Source: Winkia neuii subsp. neuii DSM 8576
Lineage (GTDB): Bacteria; Actinomycetota; Actinomycetes; Actinomycetales; Actinomycetaceae
Direction of reading: 5' to 3'
DNA length: 64,000 bases
Assembly: GCF_000420405.1 (NCBI RefSeq)
Contig: NZ_ATUW01000006.1
Location: 1-64,000 of the forward strand
Shown: in pieces, positions 30,639 to 39,501 of the stretch
Layout of the letters: the number at the start of each line of letters is the position of its first letter
How positions within the stretch are numbered: the stretch's first letter is position 1
Notes under the pieces: model-generated
Told to the model about the DNA's origin: nothing
The model's database searches: none
Seen by the model: only the letters and a program-made list of their open reading frames with translations
Program-made: the position numbers and the translations under genes

Positions 30639-31400
30639 ATGAATGAAACGATAAAAACTCAGCTTTCGCATCGAACTATTCGAAAGTTTGCATCCGGCAA
30701 CTTGGATCCGGAAGTTGGCGAGCAGCTGCTGGCTGTTGCCCGCCGTACAGCTACCTCTTGCGGTCTGCAGATGGCGTCGTTGATCCGTGTTACAGACTCC
30801 GAACAGAAGAAGGCTGTTGCGAAGATTTGCCATCAGGATTACGTGTCTGAGGCTCCCGAGCTGCGGATTTTTGTTGCCGATCTAAACCGCTCGCAGCATA
30901 TTCTTTCAGAGAAGCAGCACGATCCGAAGAATGCCGCTACCATGGATGGATTCTTCCAGGGGTTTACCGATGCGGCGCTGATGGCGCAGAACGTTGCTGT
31001 GGCTGCTGAGTCGCTGGGGTTGGGCACCTGCTTTTTGGGGTCGGTCATCAACGATCCGTGGGAGCTCATCAAAACGTTGCGGCTGCCTAAGCTGACCTTC
31101 CCTGTGCTGGGATTGATGTTTGGCGAGCCCGCACAAAAACCGCAGCTCAAGCCCCGTATGCCCATGGAGCTGCGCACGTTCGAAAACGCTTATGCCGAGG
31201 GCGACGAGGGTACGTATTTGCAGACATTGAAGGATTACGATTCCGAGATGACCAGCTACTACGATTTGCGCGATGCCAATCGACGGGTAGATTCGTTTAC
31301 TGATCAGCTCACCCGCGTAATGGAGCGTAGTTATCCGGAGCGCCGCCGTGTCGTACAGGCTATTGCGGACCAGGGATTCGACTTGGCTTTAGACGAGTAG
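30639..31400 (+). CDS. NADPH-dependent nitroreductase/oxidoreductase (NfsA/Frp type)
   Basis: The 253-residue flavoprotein starts HRTIRKFASGNLDPE, the FMN-binding start of the NfsA group. FTDAALMAQNVAVAAESLGLGTCFLGSV follows, and the C-terminal MERSYPERRRVVQAI helix is typical. Such enzymes reduce quinones, flavins or nitro compounds with NADPH; the natural substrate is unknown. It is a single gene, converging with the next. Confidence 0.85.
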   Translation: MNETIKTQLSHRTIRKFASGNLDPEVGEQLLAVARRTATSCGLQMASLIRVTDSEQKKAVAKICHQDYVSEAPELRIFVADLNRSQHILSEKQHDPKNAATMDGFFQGFTDAALMAQNVAVAAESLGLGTCFLGSVINDPWELIKTLRLPKLTFPVLGLMFGEPAQKPQLKPRMPMELRTFENAYAEGDEGTYLQTLKDYDSEMTSYYDLRDANRRVDSFTDQLTRVMERSYPERRRVVQAIADQGFDLALDE

Positions 31401-31415
31401 GGGCCAAGAAGCCTG

Positions 31416-32324
31416 CTACAGGTAGCGCATGGCGGTGGTTGCGGTCGCGTGGCCGTAGCCGCCGCCGAATATTGCCGCGTGTACGGCCAAAATGTGTAGC
31501 TGGTGGATGTCCATGCGTTGTTTCCAGCCGGTTTCGAGCTTAGAAATAGAGTTGTAGCCGGCATATATCTGCCCTAAATAGGGTTGTCCAAACACTTCCA
31601 GGTAGGCCAGGTCGGTTTCGGCGTGCCCGCCCTGGGCGGCCGGATCGATTATTACCCCAACGACGCGGTGTAGATCGGAACGTTTCCCGTCTGCCTGTCC
31701 GGTACCAGCCGCTGGCGGGGCCCAATCTAGGGAATCTCTGTCAGCCCACAGAACGTTTCCAGTCCACAGGTCCCCGTGTATGCGCGCGGGGGAGTCGGAG
31801 GCTAATAACCCGGGTTGGGCGGAGGTGAAGTCGCCTGCGCTAATGCGGGCGGCAACCCTTTCGACGACGCTGATTTCCGAGGCCGACATGGAACCATTGT
31901 CGCGCGCATACTTGAGGCAAGGCAGTATGCGTTGGGTGGCGAAGAATTCCCCCCAGGTAGGTAGGGAGTCTTCACTTCCGGCAGCGGGCAGCTGAAGCTC
32001 TTTGCGACCCATGTAACCGTCGCCCTCCCATCCCCTCGGGGGAGCGCCCCAACCGCCAGCCCCTGCAGCATGGGTGCGAGCCAGAGCCCTGCCGAACTCG
32101 AATGCAGCCTGTTCGTCAACGCGAGTTTCGCGGATCCTTCGGGTAGAAAGTTGCCCCGCCATAGCGCCCGTGTGGGGAACAACGAAAGCGCCCCCCTCGG
32201 ACATCGGCTCAGCCAGCCATGCCAGCCCAAATGCTTCCAGCAAAGTGGCATAAGGCCTTTCTGGTTCAGTCTTAGTGAAGTCGTCGTGAGCGGGAGCAAC
32301 CATGGGTGCCAGCTTTTCAATCAT
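31416..32324 (-). CDS. Fructosamine/ketosamine kinase family protein
   Basis: The 302-residue protein has the aminoglycoside-phosphotransferase-like fold with the catalytic loop RIHGDLWTGNVLW and the metal-binding DPAAQGGHAETDLAYLE. Family members phosphorylate ketosamines to undo protein glycation; some act on small molecules. It converges with the nitroreductase gene with 15 bases between. Confidence 0.88.
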   Translation of the reverse strand: MIEKLAPMVAPAHDDFTKTEPERPYATLLEAFGLAWLAEPMSEGGAFVVPHTGAMAGQLSTRRIRETRVDEQAAFEFGRALARTHAAGAGGWGAPPRGWEGDGYMGRKELQLPAAGSEDSLPTWGEFFATQRILPCLKYARDNGSMSASEISVVERVAARISAGDFTSAQPGLLASDSPARIHGDLWTGNVLWADRDSLDWAPPAAGTGQADGKRSDLHRVVGVIIDPAAQGGHAETDLAYLEVFGQPYLGQIYAGYNSISKLETGWKQRMDIHQLHILAVHAAIFGGGYGHATATTAMRYL

Positions 32325-32513
32325 GGTTCTATTGTCTCGCGGTTAGGTGGGGTTGTGAGCCAAATGGCACTATTGCTGGCAAGTGCTACATAAAGAACTA
32401 AAAAAGTCGTATCTGTGCAGGTAGAGGGGGCTGTGATGAGTATCGCGTTCACTCAGTTTGGTGGTTCTGCGTTCCCGCTGTAGAGTATTTACATCAAAGC
32501 GATCAGCGCTTAT

Positions 32514-32586
32514 GCGCCCGTAGCTCAATGGATAGAGCATCTGACTACGGATCAGAAGGTTGGGGGTTCGAGTCCCTTCGGGCGCG
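32514..32586 (+). tRNA. tRNA-Arg(ACG)
   Basis: Acceptor stem GCGCCCG/CGGGCGC, D-arm GCTCAATGGATAGAGC, anticodon arm TCTGA-CTACGGA-TCAGA (anticodon ACG), T-arm GGGTTCGAGTCCC and discriminator G fit a standard 73-base tRNA. The 190 bases upstream (32325-32513) show no other gene. Confidence 0.97.
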
Positions 32587-32591
32587 CAGAC

Positions 32592-32630
32592 GCTCCCTTG
32601 AACTGAGACCCAGTTCAAGGGAGCTTGTCG
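32592..32630 (+). terminator. Terminator of tRNA-Arg
   Basis: A perfect 13-bp stem (GCTCCCTTGAACT with AGTTCAAGGGAGC) around GAGACCC is followed by TTGT. It sits six bases behind the tRNA. Confidence 0.8.
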
Positions 32631-32749
32631 TATTAACTACCATATAGTTTCCGCCCGCTCTAAACCATCGCTGGTGGCCAAATGGTAGCCAAAGTTTAGC
32701 CAATATTTTCCAAAAAATTTTTTCAGATGCCCAGAAATGGAAAAGTGGG

Positions 32750-32784
32750 GCCTACTGCTGGGGCATCCTCTGCCCCAGCAGTAG
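32750..32784 (-). terminator. Terminator of the lipase-like gene
   Basis: A perfect 14-bp stem (CTACTGCTGGGGCA with TGCCCCAGCAGTAG) lies just past the stop of the minus-strand hydrolase gene. Only a short T run follows. The 32640-32750 stretch next to it is AT-rich and without a gene. Confidence 0.65.
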
Positions 32785-32787
32785 CTG

Positions 32788-33579
32788 TCAGTGTTGCGAT
32801 AGCCAGATCAAAAGTTTTTCGCGTAACACGGGGGCTTCGGGCTCGTTGAAAACCTCGTGGCGAGCCTTAGGCACGTCCACCATTGTCAGATCTGTAGCCC
32901 CGCCTGCCCGGGCATCTTCCATGAAGTAGTGTGATCCGGCAGGGGCAGCTAGCTTGTCCTCTTCGCCATGGAAAATAATCAGCGGCAGGCGCCATAGCTC
33001 GGCATGCGAGAGCACCTCGCCCCCTTGGCTGACCATGGTGAGGGCGGTGAGGGCAGGCACCTTGCCGGTGTAATTGAGTGGATCGGCCTGATAATCCTCA
33101 ACCACCTTTTTATCGCGCGAGACAGCGTTCGGGTCGAGCATAATTGTGCCCAGCCCTGGAAACATCTCGGCTACGGGCATTAATAGACGCGCCAGCTTTG
33201 GCGTGAGCGAGGCATTCAACAAAGCCGGGCCAGAAAGCGCAACCCCTGCTACGCCCTCGGGCCTAATAAGCGCGGAAGCGGCCGTGATTAGACCGCCCAT
33301 GGAATGGCCAAACAAGAACAGCTTTTCGGTGCGCAGCTGCCCCAACAATCCGGTGCGGGCCTGCAGATGGTCCTCAATTAGCTTGCCCACGTCCACGGTA
33401 GCCCTAGGCCCGGGAGCCAGCCCGTGGCCATACTGGTCGTAACTGTAGACGTCGTAGCCGCCCAGTGCCAGCGACTTTTTCAACTGACTGTAGCGGCCCT
33501 GGTGTTCGGCGTAGCCGTGCAACAAGAGCACGGAGGCGCGCGGGTCGTTCGCTAATTCCTTATGAAAGTCGGCTCTCAT
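32788..33579 (-). CDS. Alpha/beta hydrolase, monoacylglycerol lipase-like
   Basis: The 263-residue hydrolase has the nucleophile elbow GHSMGG, an oxyanion-type LLHGYAEHQGRY, an acid in FHGEEDKLA and the catalytic His in KARHEVFNEPE. These fit bacterial monoglyceride lipases such as mycobacterial Rv0183. No signal peptide is seen, so it is cytoplasmic. It probably recycles glycerolipids or takes part in lipid scavenging. Confidence 0.85.
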   Translation of the reverse strand: MRADFHKELANDPRASVLLLHGYAEHQGRYSQLKKSLALGGYDVYSYDQYGHGLAPGPRATVDVGKLIEDHLQARTGLLGQLRTEKLFLFGHSMGGLITAASALIRPEGVAGVALSGPALLNASLTPKLARLLMPVAEMFPGLGTIMLDPNAVSRDKKVVEDYQADPLNYTGKVPALTALTMVSQGGEVLSHAELWRLPLIIFHGEEDKLAAPAGSHYFMEDARAGGATDLTMVDVPKARHEVFNEPEAPVLREKLLIWLSQH

Positions 33580-33626
33580 GGTCTCTAGTTTGCCAGCCTT
33601 ACGTTTCCTTTTCTGCGCAACGGAAG

Positions 33627-34964
33627 CTACAACACCATTGCCGCTACCCAGCCAGCAATCAGCAGGGGAATATTGAAGTGCAAAAAGGTGGGGATCACCG
33701 AATCGCGAATGTGGTCGTGTTGGCCGTCAACGTCCAAGCCGGCCGTGGGCCCCAACGTAGAATCCGAGGCCGGCGAGCCCGCATCGCCCAACGCTCCCGC
33801 CGTGCCAATAAGCGCAACGGTAGCCGCGGGGCTAAACCCGAGTGTTACGCAGAGCGGAACATAGATGGCCGAAATGATGGGCAGGGTAGAAAAGGAAGAC
33901 CCAATCCCCATTGTCACTAGCAGCCCCACCGCTAGCATGGCGAAGGCCGCCATGCCCTTGTTGTCGCCGAACAAGGCGGCTGTGGACTTTACAAGCGGGG
34001 CGATCTGGCCGGATTCGCTCATCACGTTGGCGAATCCCTGGGCGCTGATCATAATGAACCCGATCAAGGCCATCATGCGCATCCCGGAGGTAAATACCTC
34101 GTCGGCCTCGCGCACTTTTATGGCTCCGGTAAAGATGAAGACCCCTAGGCCAACCAGTGCGCCCACAAGCAACGCGTCGGCGTCAGAGCCTATAGTGTTC
34201 AGCACCAGTTGGATGGAAAAGCAAGCTGCGATAGCAACCACAGAAACTCCGATGCGGTATTTGGAGACTTCTTTTTGTTCCAGCTCAATCTGCGCGGTGC
34301 GGTATTGGCGGGGTTTTCTGTAGGTAACAAATAGCGCTATTAGCAAGCCAAGCAGCATTCCGAGGGCGGGTATGCCCATGGTTTTCATGATGCTCAGGTG
34401 CGAGGTGTCCAGGCCGGCCTTTTGAATGTTTCCGAGCAAAATGTCGTTCAGGAAGATTTTGCCGAATCCAAGGGGCAAGAACATGTAGGTGGTGACCAAT
34501 CCGAAGGTCAGCACGCAGGCTACGGCGCGCCGATCCAGAGCCAGCTTGTTCATTACGGCCAGCAGCGGCGGAATCAGTAGGGGGATGAAGGCGATGTGCA
34601 CGGGAATCACGTTTTGGCTCATTATTGCCATTGCGGCAATGCCGGCAAGCATGGCCCACTTGGTGACTGTGCGTGCCTTAGAAGTGCTCTCTGCAGCATT
34701 GAGCTTATTTATTAGCCAATCGGCAAGTAGATCCGGAAGTCCGGAGTGGGCTACCGCCATTGCGAAAGCGCCTAAGAGGGCGTACGAGAGGGCGATTTTG
34801 GCGCCGGCGCCGAGCCCTTCTTGGAAGGCCACCATGGTTCCGTCTAGCCCGAGGCCCCCCATTAGGCCTCCAACTAACGCGCCCATGAAGAGGGCGAGGA
34901 CTACGTGTACCCGTGCTACGGCTAGGAGGAGCATGAGGCACACTGCTATAACGACTGCGTTCAT
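33627..34964 (-). CDS. Na+/H+ antiporter family protein (YuiF/NhaC-like)
   Basis: The 445-residue membrane protein has about eleven helices and the segments LLIPPLLAVMNKLALDRRAVAC, MGIGSSFSTLPIISAIYVPLC and GALGDAGSPASDSTLGPTAG, typical of the Na+/H+ antiporter/ion transporter superfamily related to YuiF and NhaC. Substrate ions cannot be told for sure. I chose ATG 34964; a TTG two codons upstream is less likely. It may act with the Mrp system in sodium and pH homeostasis. Confidence 0.85.
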   Translation of the reverse strand: MNAVVIAVCLMLLLAVARVHVVLALFMGALVGGLMGGLGLDGTMVAFQEGLGAGAKIALSYALLGAFAMAVAHSGLPDLLADWLINKLNAAESTSKARTVTKWAMLAGIAAMAIMSQNVIPVHIAFIPLLIPPLLAVMNKLALDRRAVACVLTFGLVTTYMFLPLGFGKIFLNDILLGNIQKAGLDTSHLSIMKTMGIPALGMLLGLLIALFVTYRKPRQYRTAQIELEQKEVSKYRIGVSVVAIAACFSIQLVLNTIGSDADALLVGALVGLGVFIFTGAIKVREADEVFTSGMRMMALIGFIMISAQGFANVMSESGQIAPLVKSTAALFGDNKGMAAFAMLAVGLLVTMGIGSSFSTLPIISAIYVPLCVTLGFSPAATVALIGTAGALGDAGSPASDSTLGPTAGLDVDGQHDHIRDSVIPTFLHFNIPLLIAGWVAAMVL

Positions 34965-35025
34965 AGCCAAACCCTAGTGGCGCCCTCAAGCACTTTTGTA
35001 GGCGTGTCCGCTAGGTGGTTTCTGC

Positions 35026-35850
35026 TTAGCGGCGCACTTTTTTGCGCCAACCGGGAATCTTCATCCCAATTCCGAGCCCTATGAGGCCTGCGAGCGAGAG
35101 CCCAATAAAGCCCACAATCAGCAGATCTGCGTCGAAATACCAGGGTGCTGGCTCTTCGACTGAGGTGGTTGGCAAGACTACGTGGGGGCGATCCGAGGTG
35201 GCTGTTTGACCGCCGGCACCGTCTGGTTCCGTCTTACTATTTGAACGTTTTGGGACGATAGTTTTGGGACGCGGATTAGCTGAGGGGGCAGATCCCGCGT
35301 CTGGTATAGCTTGGGCGGGATTGCCCGCGAGGCTGCCGGGAGAAACGGACTTGCTTGCCGAGGACGCCCCGCCCGTCCCAGGGCCGGATTCGTTGGTTGC
35401 CAAGCTTCCATAGCCGTTTTCGGGGAGCGCGTCGGCGTCGGCTGAGGGGGTTATTTCGCGAGGAGTGCGGGGGTGGGGGTCAGCCTCGAGTCGATTTCTG
35501 TCTTTAGGGTCTGATTTGGGGGAAAGGTGGGATTTAGGCGAGCTGGGGTCTGCCGGCTCTGCTGAGACTGAATCGCCCTGGGGGTGGCCGTCGACTCCGG
35601 CCCCTTTGTGTTCCTTTCCCGCCTGGGCTCCCGTGGGGGCAGCCGGGCCCGCTTCGCCGTTGCTGCTGCCAGAGTGTTCACTTTTCCTGTGAACGTCAGA
35701 TTCGGTTGCGGTGGGAGAGGGAGGCTGATCTGCCAACGCGGTGGCTGGAACTATGAAGCAGGGCATCAAGGCCACAAAACCTACCAGGTGGAGAAAATGT
35801 CTAAAGCCTCTGCCTGTGGGGGTGAAACCATGGCCCTTCGTTGTAGCCAT
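35026..35850 (-). CDS. Secreted or membrane-anchored low-complexity protein
   Basis: The 274-residue protein has an N-terminal signal-like helix (FRHFLHLVGFVALMPCFIVP, then ALA-D), a long Pro/Ser/Asp/Gly-rich low-complexity region (about 35-225), one C-terminal helix (LLIVGFIGLSLAGLIGLGIG) and a basic tail. No LPxTG is seen. This layout suggests a cell-surface stalk held in the membrane. ATG 35850 follows GGGAGG. I recognise no family. Confidence 0.7.
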   Translation of the reverse strand: MATTKGHGFTPTGRGFRHFLHLVGFVALMPCFIVPATALADQPPSPTATESDVHRKSEHSGSSNGEAGPAAPTGAQAGKEHKGAGVDGHPQGDSVSAEPADPSSPKSHLSPKSDPKDRNRLEADPHPRTPREITPSADADALPENGYGSLATNESGPGTGGASSASKSVSPGSLAGNPAQAIPDAGSAPSANPRPKTIVPKRSNSKTEPDGAGGQTATSDRPHVVLPTTSVEEPAPWYFDADLLIVGFIGLSLAGLIGLGIGMKIPGWRKKVRR

Positions 35851-36103
35851 TTCAACCTCCCTTAGTTGGAACCTGCGTACATTATAAAACAATAATGTTT
35901 TTCTCATCTTTTAGCGACTGCGTCGGCAATTTTTGCCCTCTTAGTCGCTAGTGAAACCGTGTTGGCCGGGGCAGATGCGTTGTTGGGGACGGCTCTAGCC
36001 TAAGGCTATCGGCCTTAATATTCCATAGGCCGGACTGAAATATTTGCCACATTCTGAGAAGCGTAGAATCTACGGGTCACGGCAATCTAAACTGAGGGAT
36101 TTC

Positions 36104-37519
36104 ATGTCTACTAGCGAAAATAGAACGCACTTGGATCGCAGGTTGACATCTGGTCAGGTATCGATGATCGGTTTGTCTGGAGCCCTTGGAACCGGCCTCT
36201 TTTTGGGGGCGGGGTCAACGATTGCCTTAGCTGGCCCTGCCACTGTTATCTCGTATGCGCTGGCGGGCCTGTGTGCGCTGGCAATCGTATGGGCACTTGC
36301 GGAAATGGTTTCGGTCTACCCCGTACCCGGCGGGCATGGTGCCATTGCGGCGCACTATCTAGGAAAGATGGGTGGGTATGTCACCCGCTGGAATTTTTCA
36401 ATCTGCATGCTCACTGCAGTGGGCGCGGAGGTGACTGCCACCGCAACATACTTGCAACACTGGTTCCCCGGCCTGTCGTTGGGGGCCGGAACCGTTTTAT
36501 GCTCCGTGTTCATTGTCGGCTTGAATATGGCTACGGTGCGTCTGTACGGGGGATCTGAATATTGGTTCTCGATGATCAAGGTGACCGCGATTTGTGTCTT
36601 CATCTTGCTGGGCCTGTCGCTGCTGCTATTTGGTTGGCCAGCGTATTCCGAGCCACTCGGATTCGGCCACCTTACCGAGCATGGCGGATTTGCACCCAAG
36701 GGGCTCAGCGGCATCCTAATTGCAGCTTGTATGGCTGTTTTCAGCTTCGGGGGTATTGAAAATGTTTCGGTCGGAGCCGCCGAGTCTGAGCATCCCGAAC
36801 GCGACATTCCCAGGGCAGCCGGCGCTATGATCTGGCGCCTACTGATCTTTTACGTGTTGGCTGTAACTGTGGTAGTGGCCCTGCAGAACTGGCAGGACAC
36901 TGCCGCCCATACCGGGTCGGTGTCAGAATCGCCCTTCGTCAAGGTGCTCGATGCTTCCGGGGTGCCCGCAGCCGGGCACATCATGAACGCCATTTTGATT
37001 GTTGCAGCCCTATCTGCGGCCAACGGATGTTTGTATTCGTGTTCGCGCATGATCCATTCGCTAGCCCTCGACAAAATGGCCCCCAACTTTGCCCGTTTTA
37101 CTTCTAGGCATGGGGCCCCGCGCGGGGCGGTGCTGATTGCTACGGTCGGCATGGTTATCGCGTCGGTTCTGGCCATATGTGCTCCCGACAGCGCCTTCTT
37201 GTACCTCTACGGCTGTGCTACTGTATCGATCTTGGTGACTTGGGTGATGGTTATGCTCACTCACTTGCGTTTCCGCAAGGATTCTTCGCACGCGCAAAAG
37301 CCACCCGCCTTCTTAGTGGGCTCCCCGCTGGTGAACTACCTAATCATTGCCGTGTCTGTGGCAATATTCGTGCTGCTGTACTGGGAGCTTCCGGTAGTGT
37401 GGTACGCCGGGATTCCATACCTGATTTTGTTGGTAGTGTCCTATCTGGTGCTGGCGCGCTCTAGAAAACTGCCTGATCCGGCCCCGCTAACTCCCTTCGC
37501 TGGGGTGACGCAGTCGTGA
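36104..37519 (+). CDS. Amino-acid permease (APC superfamily)
   Basis: The 471-residue carrier has about twelve helices. The start RRLTSGQVSMIGLSGALGTG, followed by LFLGAG, and the FSFGGIENVSVGAAESEHPE segment are hallmarks of the AAT/GABA-permease-like branch. The amino acid carried is not predictable. ATG 36104 follows GAGGGA. The S4 gene overlaps its stop by four bases. Confidence 0.9.
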   Translation: MSTSENRTHLDRRLTSGQVSMIGLSGALGTGLFLGAGSTIALAGPATVISYALAGLCALAIVWALAEMVSVYPVPGGHGAIAAHYLGKMGGYVTRWNFSICMLTAVGAEVTATATYLQHWFPGLSLGAGTVLCSVFIVGLNMATVRLYGGSEYWFSMIKVTAICVFILLGLSLLLFGWPAYSEPLGFGHLTEHGGFAPKGLSGILIAACMAVFSFGGIENVSVGAAESEHPERDIPRAAGAMIWRLLIFYVLAVTVVVALQNWQDTAAHTGSVSESPFVKVLDASGVPAAGHIMNAILIVAALSAANGCLYSCSRMIHSLALDKMAPNFARFTSRHGAPRGAVLIATVGMVIASVLAICAPDSAFLYLYGCATVSILVTWVMVMLTHLRFRKDSSHAQKPPAFLVGSPLVNYLIIAVSVAIFVLLYWELPVVWYAGIPYLILLVVSYLVLARSRKLPDPAPLTPFAGVTQS

Positions 37520-37908
37520 CCGAGCAAGAGGCTAGCCCCGTCCGGGTAGATCAGTGGTTGTGGGCCGTGCGGGTTGTAAAAACTCGTACGCTGGCAACGC
37601 AGCTGGCCAAATCGGGGCACGTGCGCATCAATAAAGAACCGGTCAAGCCCGCCACTAAGGTGCATGTGGGCGATGAAGTGCGCGTGCGCATTCAGGGTTT
37701 TGACAAAATATTTGTGGTGCAGCGGCTGCTGAAGAAAAGGGTGGGGGCACCAGTCGCCCGCACGTGTTATGAAGATCTCTCTCCCGAGCGCCCGAAGATG
37801 TATTTGCCGGTGGCGCGCAGGGCCCCCGGAACGGGCCGACCAACCAAGCGGGAACGGCGCCAATTGGATAAATTGCGCGGCCACGATCCGAACTGGGATA
37901 GACGCTGA
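37516..37908 (+). CDS. S4-domain RNA-binding protein (Hsp15-like)
   Basis: The 130-residue protein begins with an S4 domain (VRVDQWLWAVRVVKTRTLAT, then HVRINKEPVKPATKVHVGDEV) and ends in a basic tail. Hsp15 (HslR) binds stalled 50S subunits carrying peptidyl-tRNA; this homologue is likely to bind RNA or ribosomes. It starts at GTG, overlapping the permease stop. Confidence 0.85.
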   Translation: MTEQEASPVRVDQWLWAVRVVKTRTLATQLAKSGHVRINKEPVKPATKVHVGDEVRVRIQGFDKIFVVQRLLKKRVGAPVARTCYEDLSPERPKMYLPVARRAPGTGRPTKRERRQLDKLRGHDPNWDRR

Positions 37909-37999
37909 CTGGGATAGCGAAATAAAACACTGCCTCGCAGATGGAGTTTTTCCGCCCGTCGTTCTACCGTTACAGGTAGTGCGTAAGAAAGGAAAGAAA

Positions 38000-38554
38000 G
38001 TGCCTCGTATTCCCGCTGATCAACTTGGTGTAGACCTAGCTGAATTGGTCCGCAATCTGCGTATTGTGACTTCGAATAGGCGCGGCGAAGAACTTTGGGT
38101 AGATGTCTCTAATAGGCGCCAGCTTTCTAGGGTTGCGCAGGGGTATGCGTGGTTGCTCGAAGAGGTGGCGGATTGTGCTGGTTTGGCTCGTCGCGATTTA
38201 CTGCATGGGACCGAGGAACTGAGCGATTCGGTCGACGGTGACGAGGATCTAGACCTGCTGGCGGTTACACTGCTTGAAAACGCGTTAGCTTCCGACATGG
38301 CGGGTCTGCAGCGTGCGCTCGAGGACGTAGATATTGAAGATGTCGACATTGTTGCCGAGATTGTTGGCGAAATGGGTGGGCACCTGCTGCGCCTACAATT
38401 GGAGCCGGCCCAGGTGCGTGAGGCGCTAGTGCAGGTGGCGGACAAGTACGACGCTGACATTGCGGACGTAGTCGACGGGGTCGAGGACGAAGACGAGGAC
38501 GAGGCCGAGATTGAAGACGTCGAAATAGAGGACGACGAAGAAGAGGAATGGTAG
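38000..38554 (+). CDS. Unrecognised acidic-tailed protein
   Basis: The 184-residue protein is not recognised. Residues 1-80 contain a mixed region with VTSNRRGEELWVDVSNRRQL; the middle is helical; the last 45 residues are almost all Asp and Glu with a terminal Trp. No membrane segment is present. GTG 38000 follows AAAGGAAAG. Such tails mimic nucleic acid or bind basic partners. It lies in front of another acidic protein at 38597. Confidence 0.7.
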   Translation: MPRIPADQLGVDLAELVRNLRIVTSNRRGEELWVDVSNRRQLSRVAQGYAWLLEEVADCAGLARRDLLHGTEELSDSVDGDEDLDLLAVTLLENALASDMAGLQRALEDVDIEDVDIVAEIVGEMGGHLLRLQLEPAQVREALVQVADKYDADIADVVDGVEDEDEDEAEIEDVEIEDDEEEEW

Positions 38555-38596
38555 ATTCCCGTGCGAAGGTGGGCGCCTTTCACGCATAATTGAGCT

Positions 38597-39385
38597 ATGG
38601 ATAGCGCGCGTAGGCTTTTGCAAAATATTTGTGTCGAGGCGGGAATGTTGCCGGCCTCGTTTAATCTTCAAGTTGGTTCTGATCCTATTCAAGAGACATT
38701 TGGCTACGCCCAGGTGTTGCAGGCGGCTTTTGGGCAGGTGGAAACCGCGCAGGTGCAACGAGCGTTCGAGCAGGTGGCGGCGTTGGCTGAGGCCATGGAA
38801 ATGGAACAGGAGCTGCCTGCATTACACGCGCTTGCTTCCGCCTACCAGGGCGATAAGGCTAAGGCGATTCAGTATTCGACTGTGGTAGACGCAGAATCTG
38901 ATGCCTTCGGGGAATCGCTCGCCTTTATGGCACATTCGGCGATTGAGGAATTGTGCGGCGACCTGGAACAGGCGGTTGCGGTGTTGGAAGCGGCCTCGCA
39001 AGAATTGGTTGGCGAGAGTCTGCCCGAGGAGGTTTACCAGGCCAGTTCAGACACTGACGTGTCCGACCTCGATCTGAGTGACGCGGATTTGGCGGCAGCG
39101 GTAGCGATTTTGAATCCGAATGCCTCCACCTCGCCCTCGCCGGCGTCCACCCAAGATGCGGGTGCGGAATCTTTAGAATCCCACTCGGACCAAGACTCGG
39201 CGGAGGTCGACGAGTTAGCTCGGTGGGCCGAGTCGGGGTGGGATGAGGCCTATGCTCCGCAGGATTCGGATTATCTGACGGGTAGCCACGAGGCGGATGG
39301 GTTCCAGGATTGGCGCGACGATCGTTTTGACGAGGACGAGCCCTCCGAAAGCGGGGCGGACGATTTGGACGACTGGGACTACTAG
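38597..39385 (+). CDS. Unrecognised acidic helical protein
   Basis: The 262-residue protein has an N-terminal helical half (about 1-145, with AQVLQAAFGQVETAQVQRAF and repeated Ala/Glu/Gln helices, TPR-like in look) and an Asp/Ser-rich low-complexity tail ending DDLDDWDY. It has no signal peptide. It follows the other acidic gene by 42 bases, and both end in aromatic-capped acidic tails, so the two may work together. Confidence 0.7.
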   Translation: MDSARRLLQNICVEAGMLPASFNLQVGSDPIQETFGYAQVLQAAFGQVETAQVQRAFEQVAALAEAMEMEQELPALHALASAYQGDKAKAIQYSTVVDAESDAFGESLAFMAHSAIEELCGDLEQAVAVLEAASQELVGESLPEEVYQASSDTDVSDLDLSDADLAAAVAILNPNASTSPSPASTQDAGAESLESHSDQDSAEVDELARWAESGWDEAYAPQDSDYLTGSHEADGFQDWRDDRFDEDEPSESGADDLDDWDY

Positions 39386-39410
39386 CCCCACCAGCCATAA
39401 CGCTGCCCGT

Positions 39411-39448
39411 ATAAGTTTCCACAGGCGCAGCTGTGGAACTTATCCACA
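39411..39448 (+). promoter_or_regulatory. Hairpin overlapping a perfect DnaA box
   Basis: ATAAGTTTCCACAG and CTGTGGAACTTAT form an inverted repeat (one bulged T), and TTATCCACA, an exact DnaA box, overlaps its right edge (39440-39448). It may be a terminator of the acidic gene or a protein-binding site for the next gene. Confidence 0.45.
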
Positions 39449-39501
39449 GCAAAGGGGGATTGTTCCGCGCTGCCCGTCACGATGCTCGCTAGCGTGCGAG
39501 T

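Noticed and set aside
38020-38583. Ser-rich minus-strand frame of 187 codons
   Set aside because: It is the complement of the Asp/Glu-rich gene at 38000 (GAC/GAG read as GTC/CTC and shifted to Ser codons); an artefact of composition.
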